Shown: positions 33,876 through 42,975 of the stretch, one piece after another
Layout of the letters: the number at the start of each line of letters is the position of its first letter
Position numbering within the stretch: the stretch's first letter is position 1
Source of the DNA: Ochromonas danica
Taxonomy: Eukaryota > Sar > Chrysophyceae > Chromulinales > Chromulinaceae
Length of the DNA stretch: 64,000 nucleotides
Reading direction: 5' to 3'
Assembly (NCBI GenBank): GCA_015146655.1
Contig: VKHL01000061.1
Span: 62,001 to 126,000, forward strand
Notes under the pieces: generated by a model
What the model was told of the DNA's origin: nothing
The model's database searches: none
What the model saw: only the letters and a program-made list of their open reading frames with translations
Program-made: the position numbers and the translations under genes

Positions 33876-34204
33876 TGCCAAGTGTAGGGCAGGCATGTGT
33901 TAGTAGTGATTGTTATTATCATTGTTATTATCTGATAGCGTGTTTAGGAAGTTGGATGCGCTTTATTGACACTCTTTTGGGTAGTCAGCTTCTTTTTAAA
34001 CCTTCTCGTATTTCCTTGTGGCTATTTTTTGTAATTAACATCCAATAGTCGAAGAGGTCGAGGTGGATGATAGTCTAGACTATTTAGAGATTTGGAGATT
34101 TGGCTCTTTGGGTTGGGGTTGACCTTCTGCGATGTTCTCCCACTTCCCCTTCTCTACTAGACTAGCTACAAGCTGCTGCTCTTGTCTTTCACTGACCGAG
34201 GAAT
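33876..34204. other. Intergenic DNA between thiol dioxygenase and NPL4
   Basis: Nothing supported beyond the 3' and 5' flanks of the neighbours. Confidence 0.4.
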
Positions 34205-35750
34205 ATGAGCGCCTTGCTAGACTCTCTCACCTTGCGTGTTAGAACGCAAATTGGCACTTGGAGGGTGAACAAACTCTCTCCTTCCGACACTATCGAGAGC
34301 TTGCGTGTCCGTCTCCGCGCTGAGCACCACGCACTACTCGGCAAGAACTGCTTCTCCCTCGATCCTGCAGGAAACCACATGCTCGATGATGACCTCACTG
34401 TCCATGAAGCAGGTCTCAAGAATGGTGACATGCTCTATGCTCATGTGGAGGAAGGAAAAGTGGGCGTGCATGAGTCCAGCTCAGCACGCAAAGTCATCAC
34501 CAAGGATGGCAAGATCATGCACTTGGATGCAGAGACTGCCTTAAAATCGAGTGGCTTTCGCCCTGGTATGCTTCCCTTGCGCTCTATGAAGATGCATTGG
34601 ACGCTGAACGAGTTCATGGCCATGGACGAGCAGTTCGTCTACAAGGTCAAGGCGCAGGACAAGCCGTTCTGCAGCCTGGCATCCGTGGAGACCACAGCTT
34701 TAGGAGACTTTCAGACCTATTGCCGCAAGTTGGACTTTCATTCGATTCGCTTGGGATATCTGTACGGTCGGGTGGAGGAGGGGAACAAGGTAGTGGCGGA
34801 GGTGGTCTATGAGCCTCCGCAGGAGACCACTGACCTCATCTTCACTCTCCTGGATGATCCTAAGGCTGCTGTAGTTGAAGGGTTGGCGAGTCTGTTGGGT
34901 CTGCAGAAGGTGGGCTGGGTCTTCAGCCATCCTCCGCGGGAGAAGAGTTTCCACTTCTCAGGGCCAGAGGTGCTCTTCACCGCAGAGCAACAACTTGAGG
35001 CTGCTCAGGGAGTAGAAGAGACATCGTTTGTCACTGTTAAACTGACATTAGATCCTGAGACAGAGAAGACCATCGTTGAAGCCTTCCAGGTAATGGCCAA
35101 GTTTCATGACATGCTTTGTGTTTTGAATGTTCCTTTATGCTTCTTGTTTGCACTGACTTGTTGTCCTTATGGTTTTGTGGTTTTGTAGGTGAGCAAGCAG
35201 TGTATGGAAATGGTGGCAGAGGGGGTGTTGCAAGCCTGCACTCATCCAGGCCATCTGTCAGTGAGCCCGACCTTCACAGCCATGGTGGAGGGTAAACCCG
35301 CGCAGGAGGTGGACTGCTCCTTCTTCCTTGTCTCTACACCCATCGAGCAGTTTCAATCCACCTTCTTGGTGAATCTTTTTCCTCGCGGGAATCGCCTGGA
35401 TCACATGCAGTCTCGAGAGGATATTAAGCGACAATTCAACAGGTAGCTACTGTATACTGTTTATACTATCATATACAGTTATATATAGAATCTAGTCTAT
35501 ATACAGCTATAGCAGATATCGTACTTACTCACTGCTGACTCACTGTCACCTCTCGTGATCTGTTAGGGCTAATAAAGAGGGATGGAGCTTTGTGGATATG
35601 CTGGGTGACTTCCATCTTCTGCTCTATCTGACAGACTTCCTCGATCTCGAACAAGACATGCCTCGCGTTATCAAAGCCATTGTCGATAGGGAGACCCCTC
35701 TGGATGAAGGATACACACTCTTGCTGCGATCGATAGCTGGCATGGACTGA
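34205..35750 (+). CDS. NPL4: NPL4-like ubiquitin-binding cofactor of CDC48
   Basis: Three exons (34205-35089, 35189-35442, 35567-35750) give 440 residues. An N-terminal ubiquitin-like (UBX-like) domain (residues 1-80) is followed directly by the NPL4 MPN-like domain (FQTYCRKLDFHSIRLGYLYG, VVYEPPQETTDLI, VGWVFSHPPREKSFHFSG). The C-terminal helical region ends WSFVDMLGDFHLLLYLTDFL. Length and architecture match the plant NPL4 type rather than animal or yeast forms (about 580-610) because the zinc-finger segment between the UBX-like and MPN-like domains is missing. With UFD1 it brings ubiquitylated substrates to the CDC48/p97 unfoldase. Confidence 0.92.
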
Positions 35751-35952
35751 GTGATCAGTTGATATTCCATACTTGTGATGTGGTGCAGTAATGACTTCTG
35801 TAATGTTCTGATTCTTTCTGTTCTTTTTCATATCAAGAAGAGTGAGTAGTGGTGATATCACTGAAAATATATAGCAGGAAGCATAGCACATGTAGCGCTG
35901 GATACAGAACGTGGGAAGAGCATGTGTTCAAAGGTAATGGCCAAGAGTGAGT

Positions 35953-36083
35953 AAAAGCAAAAGGTTATTCGATCTGCATCGGCCGGGAATCGAACCCGGG
36001 GCCCCTGCATGGCAAGCAGGGATTTTACCACTAAACCACCGATACGGATTTTGGATGCTGGTGACGATGAAGTCAATCAATAA
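35953..36083 (-). repeat. tRNA-Gly inverted duplication, left arm
   Basis: The tRNA plus about 22 bp downstream and about 38 bp upstream flank matches 38641-38770 in inverse orientation (shared AGATCGAATAACCTTTTGCT after the gene, ATTGATTGACTTCATCG and AGCATCCAAAATCC before it). Confidence 0.85.
35975..36045 (-). tRNA. tRNA-Gly (anticodon GCC)
   Basis: The minus strand folds with acceptor GTATCGG/CCGATGC (one T-G pair), D arm GGTTTAGTGGTAAAATC, anticodon arm CCTGC-TTGCCAT-GCAGG with anticodon GCC, and T arm CCGGG-TTCGATT-CCCGG. No intron. Identical to the copy at 38679-38749. Confidence 0.96.
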
Positions 36084-36626
36084 GAATGAAGGACAGGAGC
36101 CTCATGGAGAAGGGTTTGAAAATTGTTTCATCGGCTGGAAAGCTGATTTATTGATTGAAGATTTGAACAAAGGGAAAATGTTATGGTCTGCTTTGAATAC
36201 AGCGAGATCCTGAGATCCTCTTCTTCGTCTGCATCTCATCTTGCTTTCCACCTCTATTTTGTTTGTATTTGATTGTTCTCATCATCACTGGCTGTCTGGT
36301 GTCATTCTTGGTAACTTAACGTTATTGGCATTGATTTGTTAAGTTACCATACTCCTTGTTGTTTCTATTTAGAAGCGAAACAGTCTCGTAAAAGAAGTTC
36401 CCTGACTTTGACTTTTGGAAGGAATGTGAGGATTATGAAGTGAAGAGAAGTGAAGCCCTCAGCTCTCATGGAGGAGCTACTATTTCATCACAGTGGTTCA
36501 GTCAAGATCACTAACCCTTAATTGATCTTTTGTTCACTCAGAAACCAACTCGTCCATCCCTCACACTGCAGAGGCATTGCCAATGATCATAGCAGTAGCA
36601 ATGTAGACTATGACAACAGGGGAATA
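36084..36626. other. Gene-poor DNA with a small perfect hairpin
   Basis: No supported gene. GGTAACTTAAC (36310-36320) and GTTAAGTTACC (36338-36348) form an 11-bp perfect stem with a 17-nt loop. Confidence 0.5.
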
Positions 36627-36941
36627 TCAAAAGGAATAGTAGGCGGGCCATGAACAACAAATAAGAAGATAACTTGAAAAGATAACACAGTGGGTGGGGC
36701 AATGGTGATTGGTTTTGGAGGTTTTCGACCTATTGGCACTTTCCGTCTGTCGCTCAGCCAGTGCAAGTAACTCACGATCGTACACCTCTGCGGTGCGTGG
36801 CTTGGAAGATTTGGCCTGCTGATAGTGCGATGATGATGAAGCTGATGATTCTTTCTTGGCATGTGTCTCATCTCCGATCTCAACGATATTTGCCACATTT
36901 GATAACAGTGGACTTCCATGGGATCTCAGTCGATCAGCCAA
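36627..36941 (-). CDS. Candidate exon or small gene, unidentified
   Basis: From an in-frame ATG near 36938 the frame reads about 80 residues with soluble-protein composition (LADRLRSHGSPLLSNVANIV, EIGDETHAKKE, AEVYDRELLALAERQ), then becomes stop-prone hydrophobic sequence, as if read into an intron after about 36705. No domain recognised. Confidence 0.25.
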   Translation of the reverse strand: MADRLRSHGSPLLSNVANIVEIGDETHAKKESSASSSSHYQQAKSSKPRTAEVYDRELLALAERQTESANRSKTSKTNHHCPTHCVIFSSYLLICCSWPAYYSF

Positions 36942-36984
36942 CATGAACAGCAATGTCAGTCACTCTAGGAGGGTTAGTCTTTCT

Positions 36985-37300
36985 CTGCCTGATCTTGCAG
37001 CCAACTATCAAAACTAGTGACAAGCTTCTCTTTACTCCTCATGAAGTGCGAAGCTGTCTTGAAGTAGTTGGATGCCATCGTAGATCAAATCCGCAGGGGA
37101 TTCTTCTTTACTTTTAGTCTGCTTGATAACACTGACTTATCAAGTAGACTGAATGCAAAGGATAATCCTCTGTGAACAATTTATTCTATTAATAATAATT
37201 ATGCTGGACTTGATCCCTCATGGCATCCAACTTCTTCTTGACACCTTCACTCTTCACTAGTTTTGATAGTTGGCTGCTAGATTGAACAGAGAAGACAGCA
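36985..37300. repeat. Imperfect inverted repeat (foldback), arms about 145 bp
   Basis: The minus strand of 36985-37131 aligns with the plus strand of 37138-37300 through conserved blocks: TTATCAAG(C/T)AGACT at the centre, ATGGCATCCAACT, CTAGTTTTGATAGTTGGCTGC and CAGAGAA. Gaps of about 30 bp interrupt each arm. The centre is near 37135 with a 6-nt loop (CACTGA). Confidence 0.75.
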
Positions 37301-37664
37301 GACTGACCTTCTCCTAACCTCCTCTAGTCTCTGTCAGTCAGCAGGCTGATACTGTACAAGTACTGTGAGCTGAGGCTGGAGGAGCAAGTGTTGTGATGAC
37401 CACTAAGCCATCATTACCCTAACCTTACGTGATCTCGAAGGATTAAGAAGCATGACGAAGCTGATAAAGATGTTGGCGACGAAGATCGACTCTTTGTATT
37501 TACTGTCTGAATAGGTAAGTTTGGTGGGGGTGAAGGAAGAAGTGACTGCTGCCAGGCAGACGACAGATGAAGCGAAGGCGATGGAGATGACCAGAAGCTG
37601 ACGAGAGCGAGGAACAGTATAGTACCAGAGTCGGGTTTGGAGAAGGTCAAGCCATTCTTGCAGT
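37189..37664 (-). CDS. 3' part of an unidentified membrane-protein gene (two exons)
   Basis: Exon about 37664-37429 and final exon 37313-37189 join in frame across a GTAAGG…TTAG intron and end at TAA. The first encodes about 78 residues with two hydrophobic segments (QLLVISIAFASSVVCLAAVT and SIFVANIFISFVMLL); the second a soluble Lys-rich tail (LSKLVKSEGVKKKLDAMRDQ). Upstream exons were not resolved; protein-like stretches occur at about 37740-37810 and 38300-38400 on the same strand. I do not recognise the family; a multipass protein such as an LMBR1-like one is only a guess. The last exon lies inside the right arm of the inverted repeat. Confidence 0.4.
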
Positions 37665-38640
37665 CTGGAACATGACGCGAGATCCTATCATTGCCCAAGA
37701 GAAGACATAGACAATGACATCTGTTAATGCTATTTAGTGTCGTGTGCCACATCGCAGCAATGGCCTGACCTGTCTCAAGAGGTACTGTAAGTGTGGTCGC
37801 TGAAGATGTTACACAGATAAAGGAAGGAAGCTATCGCAGAAGATATTACAACAGCTTAGCTTCTTCTTCTACTAATTCAGGTGAGGTGATGATGCTCTAG
37901 ATTGTGGCATGGATAGCGAGGTTTTAGTTAAGGTCACAACCTTTCATTTCTACTTGTGTTGATGTGTTGAGGATGAGTTAAGAATAGTTACAATAGACTA
38001 TGTGTGACTCGCTAGGAATAGGTCTTCAGAGAAGTGGTCAAGCTAACCTTGTAAGACGAGATGAGATGAGATGAGATGAGATAGCAAGGCTAGTGTTACT
38101 GTTACTGTGTTGTTGAAATGTAGCTACAGAACTACATCTCTTACTGTTAGGGATAGCATGTGTAGGGTATTCTCACCTCACTGTTAACAGTGTCTGTCAT
38201 AGTCTGTCTCATTGTTTCTGTGCACATCATCAGTCTTTATGGGAGGGATGATGGATGACGATGTTGACATGAAATAGACTTGTCAATCCTTCATCATCAC
38301 ATCACTGAGAAGACAATGCTGGGGATGATGAAGAAGAAGCGCAGCCTCCAGAGAATTTTTGCAGTCAGAGTTATTCTTTTCCTTCTTTTATGTTGAGGAA
38401 AGAAGAAGATCACATTGTGCATCATCATATGCATCATCATATCCATATGATATGATATGATATGATATGATCCAAAAAGACCTCTTCATAGCCTTGAGAG
38501 CCAGGTGGGATCCTGTAGGAAGTCTTTCACCCCTTATATCACCGCAAACAGAGGCTTCAAATCATTTCTTCCATCAATTACCATTTGCAATCCAATTCAT
38601 CCATCAACACAACAATCCACATTTGCATTTCTGTTGCTTC
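37665..38640. other. Gene-poor DNA with pentanucleotide microsatellites
   Basis: (ATGAG)n lies at about 38058-38082 and (ATATG)n at about 38445-38470. Possible 5' exons of the membrane gene above could lie here, but none is proven. Confidence 0.5.
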
Positions 38641-38770
38641 TTATTGATTGACTTCATCGTCAATAGCATCCAAAATCCGTATCGGTGGTTTAGTGGTAAA
38701 ATCCCTGCTTGCCATGCAGGGGCCCCGGGTTCGATTCCCGGCCGATGCAGATCGAATAACCTTTTGCTTT
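38641..38770 (+). repeat. tRNA-Gly inverted duplication, right arm
   Basis: Inverse counterpart of 35953-36083; flanks conserved on both sides and divergence abrupt beyond. Confidence 0.85.
38679..38749 (+). tRNA. tRNA-Gly (anticodon GCC), second copy
   Basis: Sequence identical to the copy at 35975-36045 over the whole tRNA; same cloverleaf and anticodon GCC. Confidence 0.96.
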
Positions 38771-38983
38771 ATACCTCGGACCTGTATCTAAGCTTGCGTG
38801 TTCCACCAATTCATTTCGTTTGAACTTGTATGTTGTGCTCTTTTACTTACATCCATCGATTTTCTTCTCTTTCTTGTTGAATATTATCGTCTTGATTGAA
38901 TGTTGGTGTTAATTCCCTCTGGGTCAGATGCCTAAATCTGGGATTTGGCTTTGTGAGTCATCGAAGTGTTGATTGTTGTTCTG

Positions 38984-41900
38984 ATGGGTGATAGGACGTG
39001 GAAGTGGTTGTATTTGCTATGCTTGTGCAGTCTAGCATTGTCTTGGCACTTCCCTCGCCACGTCTCGCCACCATGCAGGAGGCAAACCCTGCAGGCTGCC
39101 ACAGCGGCCACCGCCACCTCATCAAGACCTCTCGAGCCTCTCCCAGACCCTGCCAAGAGAAGCTCTTCCTCCAAGAGACCGGATTTCTCTCGCGTTGGAC
39201 GTCTGGATGGCCAGGAGAAGTGGCTGTGTGAACTGCGAGCCTATGCCTCAGCCTGGCGGGCCTATCAGATGGATCCCAGCGCCGAGCAGGCTGCAGTCGT
39301 GTCCGCCCACCTCTCTCTGCTGGCTGCTGTCGCGAAAGAGCTCCTCTATTCTCGGGTGCCCGAGGAGGTGATCGCTCTCTATGGAGCCTTCCGTCGCCTG
39401 CACGACTCGACCAGACCAAATCACTTCCTGCACGACTTTCGACTCACCGTCGTTGTTATAAAGGCTTTGCTCGAGGTGGAAGGAGTGGACAGTGCTTCTG
39501 CTCTACTGAGGAGGTGTGCGCGGCAGTGCGAGGAGGCGCAGACGAGGTCTACGGCGGTGAACCACCTCCTCCTCCTGCTCGCCGCGCACTCTTGGCAGGG
39601 AGTGGACTCTGCTTACAAACTCTTTCGAGCCTCCAAAGATGTCTTCCTCGACGCCCGTCTGGCTTTACTCGCAGGCCTTCGGCGTTTTGGCTACCCTTCT
39701 GAGGGGTGCAGCCGCACTGCCGAGGAGGTGCTTCGGGTAGCAGAGAAGATCGGTGCTGACTTGGTGGCTAAGCGAGGAGTGAGAGGCAGGGAGAGAGCTG
39801 TGGAGGAGATCGCAGTGCTACTTACTCGTCGAGCTTTGAATCGCACCTCCTCGGAGGTGAAGAAGCTGCTAGCAACTGACCTGATGGTCGATGAAGACCA
39901 ACGGCTACATTACCACGTCTTACAGGCTGTTCAAGAAGGACTGCGCTACTTGGAAGACCAAGGAGTGGCAGCTAGCCCGACATTGTGGGACTGGCTGGTC
40001 GAGGAGGTGCTGCGTAGTGGTGACCCTGTGGTAGCACGCTATCTCATGGAGGCACGCCTTGCCAGCGGCAGTCCTCCTCGACTGTCCACCTTCCACCTCT
40101 TTCTACATCGCTCCCTCCTTCTCTCGGTGGGTATGAGGCAGGAGGAGCTGGAGGAGGAGGTGGAGGGTGCGTGGCGTCTGCTGTGCTTCATGACGAAACA
40201 CTCGATGGTCTCGCCCTCGGCTGAGACTGTCGCCCTCTTCGCCCGCCTCGCTGCTCCTCACCCTCGAAGCCTCCCTCTCATGAAGATGCTCTTGGAAGAT
40301 CATTTGCCTCCAGCGCTGAGGATCATCTTCTCTGAAGAGAAGGTGCAGGAGGAGGAGGAGGTGCAGGAGGAGGAGGAGGAGGAAGTTCCTGCTGCCTTGT
40401 GGGGCGAGAGGGTGAACAAAGATGTCCTCGATGCCCTAGCGGAAATAGTCGCTCAATATCACGTCGACCCCCAGCGTTACCGCCTTCTTCTAGCCTACAT
40501 GGTTGCACACCCTCGGGAGTGCGGAGGGGTAGCGGACAGACACACCCTGCGAGGTGTTCATCGCGCCTTGGCGAGGAGAGGAGAGCTTGTCGAGGCCCGC
40601 GCTCTGCTGAACCTGCGCCTGTTGGGAGAGATCCAGAGAAAGACTTACCGCGAGGCAGCACTGCAGCCACTCTTCTCGTCCTCCTCCTCCTCCTCCTCCT
40701 CCTCCTCCTCTGGTGGGACAGTCAATGTCAATGCCACTATAACTCGAGCGAGGGAGAGGCTGCGCGAAGGGCAATGGAGGCTAACAGTGGGAGGTGAAGG
40801 AGAGCGCTGGCTGGCGTTGTCTCTGCCCCCAGCAGATCGAGACGCCATCGAAGACTTCCTCGTCTGCCTGGAGCAGAGAAGAGGAGGAGGAGAAGGAGAA
40901 GTAGGAGAAGCAGTTGACTTGTTGCGAAGGTATCTCAGGATCGCTGGATGGCTTGGCGAAGAGAAAGCGCTTCCACCGCACCGCCTCCTTGGCCTGGAGA
41001 CCTTCTCAAAGGCTATGCGCCTCGCCTTGAGAGCCATCGAGGCCGAGCGTTGTCGATCTTCTTCTGCTGCTGCTGGTGTTGAAGGAGAGCCACTGCCTGG
41101 CCTGCAGCTGATGCTGTGTGACCATCTGCTAGATGGAGGCACCTCCTCGGTAGCGCCGTCACTGCAGCACCTCCTCTACCTCTTCACCTTGCTAGAGCAA
41201 CAAGAGCACCTCTCAGCCTCAGAGGAGGTCTACGCGCTGCTTATGCGAGCCTTTGGACTGTACGGCGACATGTCGTCAGCGCTGGGAATCTTCCAGGAAG
41301 TTTCTGCCCGCTGTCCCCTCTCAGCTGCTACCCTGTGCACACTTGTGCAGCTGTGTGCTGATAGTGGTAACCTGTATGACCTGCGCCAGGCAGCTCTGCT
41401 CCTCGATGAGATCTACTCCTCTCCTACCCCCACCAACAGTTCTACCTCCACTACCTCTTCTACCTCTTCTACCTCTTCTTGTTACACTCTGCGAGAAGAT
41501 GCGGTGGAGCTGGGAGACCGTCTCATGGACGCCTTTCCTGACAGCCACACACTCGGAGCTGTTCTCCTGGCCTCCTCCTCCTCCTCATCTTCTTCTTCTC
41601 GCCCCTCTCAGCGGGTCTCTGAGGAGGTGCAGAAAGAGGTGCAGGAGGAGGTGCAGGAGGTGCGGGTCTCCCTCGAGGCTCTGAGTGCGCTAACCTGCTG
41701 CCTCGCTCTGCAGCCTTCCATGCGCAGCCGCCTCGCCCCCAAGTGGAAAGAGAGCAAAGCTGTAGATCCTCTGTGGGACCACCAGCTGCTCGGGGAGATG
41801 GTCATCTCGCTGGGCAGACTGGGTGTGCGCCTCGAGGAAGAAGAGGAGGAGGAGGAGGAGGGGGTGCTGAGTTACTTCCGCGACGCCCAGATCGCCGCAC

Positions 41901-42469
41901 AGCTGCTACCCGGTGACCCCTACAGCAGACATCTCCTGCGCAAACTGAATCCAGGGCGACGAAGGCTGTCAGTGTTCGACCTCGCGCTGCCTCAGGCCCT
42001 GCAGCAGGAAGGTAACCTGCAGCGCAGCCTCTCAGCCAGCAGTGCTGTTGGCTACCTCTCCACCACTCCCTTGGCGAGCAGAGGACTGCTTGGGAGTAGC
42101 AAGTGGCGCATGACTCTGAAGGTTCTCTTTCGCGGCGTGCTGAGGAGCGAAGAAGAGGCCAAGGGGACACATGACAACGACAGCGACGAAGAGGTTGGAG
42201 ATGATCATGACGACTTGGAGCTCGAGGAGGAGGAGGAAGAAGAAGAAGAAGGAGGAGGAGGAGGGGAAGAAGCTGATAGCGAAGAGATTTGTGTGAAGGA
42301 GGTGGAGGAGGAGCTGGCTCGCAAGGAAGGGCCGCTGCTGGCCAGTCTTCGCCGAGCTGGCAGTCCTCTGTACAAGACTATGCTAGGCATCACTAGCCAG
42401 GCCCGCAGCCGCCATCAGATTAGACGAAACAATGGTAAGCGCTCTGGCAAACCCAGGAAGACTTGTTAG
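38984..42469 (+). CDS. Large PPR-like helical-repeat protein with plastid-type bipartite leader
   Basis: Intronless, 1161 residues from ATG 38984. The N-terminus has a basic start and a hydrophobic core (KWLYLLCLCSLALSW), then FPRHVSPPCRR and an Ala/Thr/Ser-rich stretch, as in signal-plus-transit leaders of secondary plastids. The body is helical. A clear PPR-like pair lies near residues 750-830 (SASEEVYALLMRAFGLYGDM, SALGIFQEV, LSAATLCTLVQLCADSGNLY). Long Ser and Glu runs (near 570-580, 845-870, 1070-1090) come from TCC/GAG repeats. PPR proteins bind organelle RNA for processing, editing or translation. No catalytic domain (DYW, SMR) was seen at the C-terminus. Target RNA and organelle are inferred. 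Confidence 0.7.
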   Translation: MGDRTWKWLYLLCLCSLALSWHFPRHVSPPCRRQTLQAATAATATSSRPLEPLPDPAKRSSSSKRPDFSRVGRLDGQEKWLCELRAYASAWRAYQMDPSAEQAAVVSAHLSLLAAVAKELLYSRVPEEVIALYGAFRRLHDSTRPNHFLHDFRLTVVVIKALLEVEGVDSASALLRRCARQCEEAQTRSTAVNHLLLLLAAHSWQGVDSAYKLFRASKDVFLDARLALLAGLRRFGYPSEGCSRTAEEVLRVAEKIGADLVAKRGVRGRERAVEEIAVLLTRRALNRTSSEVKKLLATDLMVDEDQRLHYHVLQAVQEGLRYLEDQGVAASPTLWDWLVEEVLRSGDPVVARYLMEARLASGSPPRLSTFHLFLHRSLLLSVGMRQEELEEEVEGAWRLLCFMTKHSMVSPSAETVALFARLAAPHPRSLPLMKMLLEDHLPPALRIIFSEEKVQEEEEVQEEEEEEVPAALWGERVNKDVLDALAEIVAQYHVDPQRYRLLLAYMVAHPRECGGVADRHTLRGVHRALARRGELVEARALLNLRLLGEIQRKTYREAALQPLFSSSSSSSSSSSSGGTVNVNATITRARERLREGQWRLTVGGEGERWLALSLPPADRDAIEDFLVCLEQRRGGGEGEVGEAVDLLRRYLRIAGWLGEEKALPPHRLLGLETFSKAMRLALRAIEAERCRSSSAAAGVEGEPLPGLQLMLCDHLLDGGTSSVAPSLQHLLYLFTLLEQQEHLSASEEVYALLMRAFGLYGDMSSALGIFQEVSARCPLSAATLCTLVQLCADSGNLYDLRQAALLLDEIYSSPTPTNSSTSTTSSTSSTSSCYTLREDAVELGDRLMDAFPDSHTLGAVLLASSSSSSSSSRPSQRVSEEVQKEVQEEVQEVRVSLEALSALTCCLALQPSMRSRLAPKWKESKAVDPLWDHQLLGEMVISLGRLGVRLEEEEEEEEEGVLSYFRDAQIAAQLLPGDPYSRHLLRKLNPGRRRLSVFDLALPQALQQEGNLQRSLSASSAVGYLSTTPLASRGLLGSSKWRMTLKVLFRGVLRSEEEAKGTHDNDSDEEVGDDHDDLELEEEEEEEEEGGGGGEEADSEEICVKEVEEELARKEGPLLASLRRAGSPLYKTMLGITSQARSRHQIRRNNGKRSGKPRKTC

Positions 42470-42584
42470 TCTACCGGTAGTCCAGGTTAGTACGATAGTA
42501 TAGTATTACGATAGTATATTATCTTCTAGCATCTGCCACACATGCCTGCCTTAAACACAATTCAGCATTACAACTACTACATCC

Positions 42585-42855
42585 CTGTACATTACTGCAA
42601 CTACAGCTATAGTGTAGACTATATACAACACAGTACATCTGATATCCCTGTACATCACTACAACTNNNNNNNNNNNNNNNNNNNNNNNNNNNNNNNNNNN
42701 NNNNNNNNNNNNNNNNNNNNNNNNNNNNNNNNNNNNNNNNNNNNNNNNATACAACACAGTACATCTGATATCCCTGTACATTACTACAACTACAGCTATA
42801 GTATAGACTAGATACAACACAGTACATCTGATATCCCTGTACATCACTACAACTA
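42585..42855. repeat. 63-bp minisatellite containing an assembly gap
   Basis: Units containing CTGTACATyACTrCAACTAC and ATACAACACAGTACATCTG start at 42585, 42648, (42711), 42774 and 42837, an exact 63-bp period. Bases 42666-42748 are 83 Ns. Anchors before and after the gap are 126 bp (two periods) apart, so the gap length fits the repeat. Confidence 0.9.
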
Positions 42856-42975
42856 GTCTACACAAGAGGCTAGAGACTGTAGAGAGGGAGAGAGAGCCAG
42901 ACTTTCAAACGTTGGGCCAGATTCCCAGACTTGAGACTTGAACGGAGCGGTTGTTGTTGTTCTGCTGAGAATGAA

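Noticed and set aside
36992-37078. Short minus-strand frame starting MASNYFKTASHFMRSKEK
   Set aside because: Only about 34 codons and it is the reverse arm of the inverted repeat, so its apparent coding character may be an echo of the exon on the other arm.
42519-42865. Open frames across the minisatellite and the N gap
   Set aside because: They run through unknown bases and repeats of a non-coding 63-bp unit.
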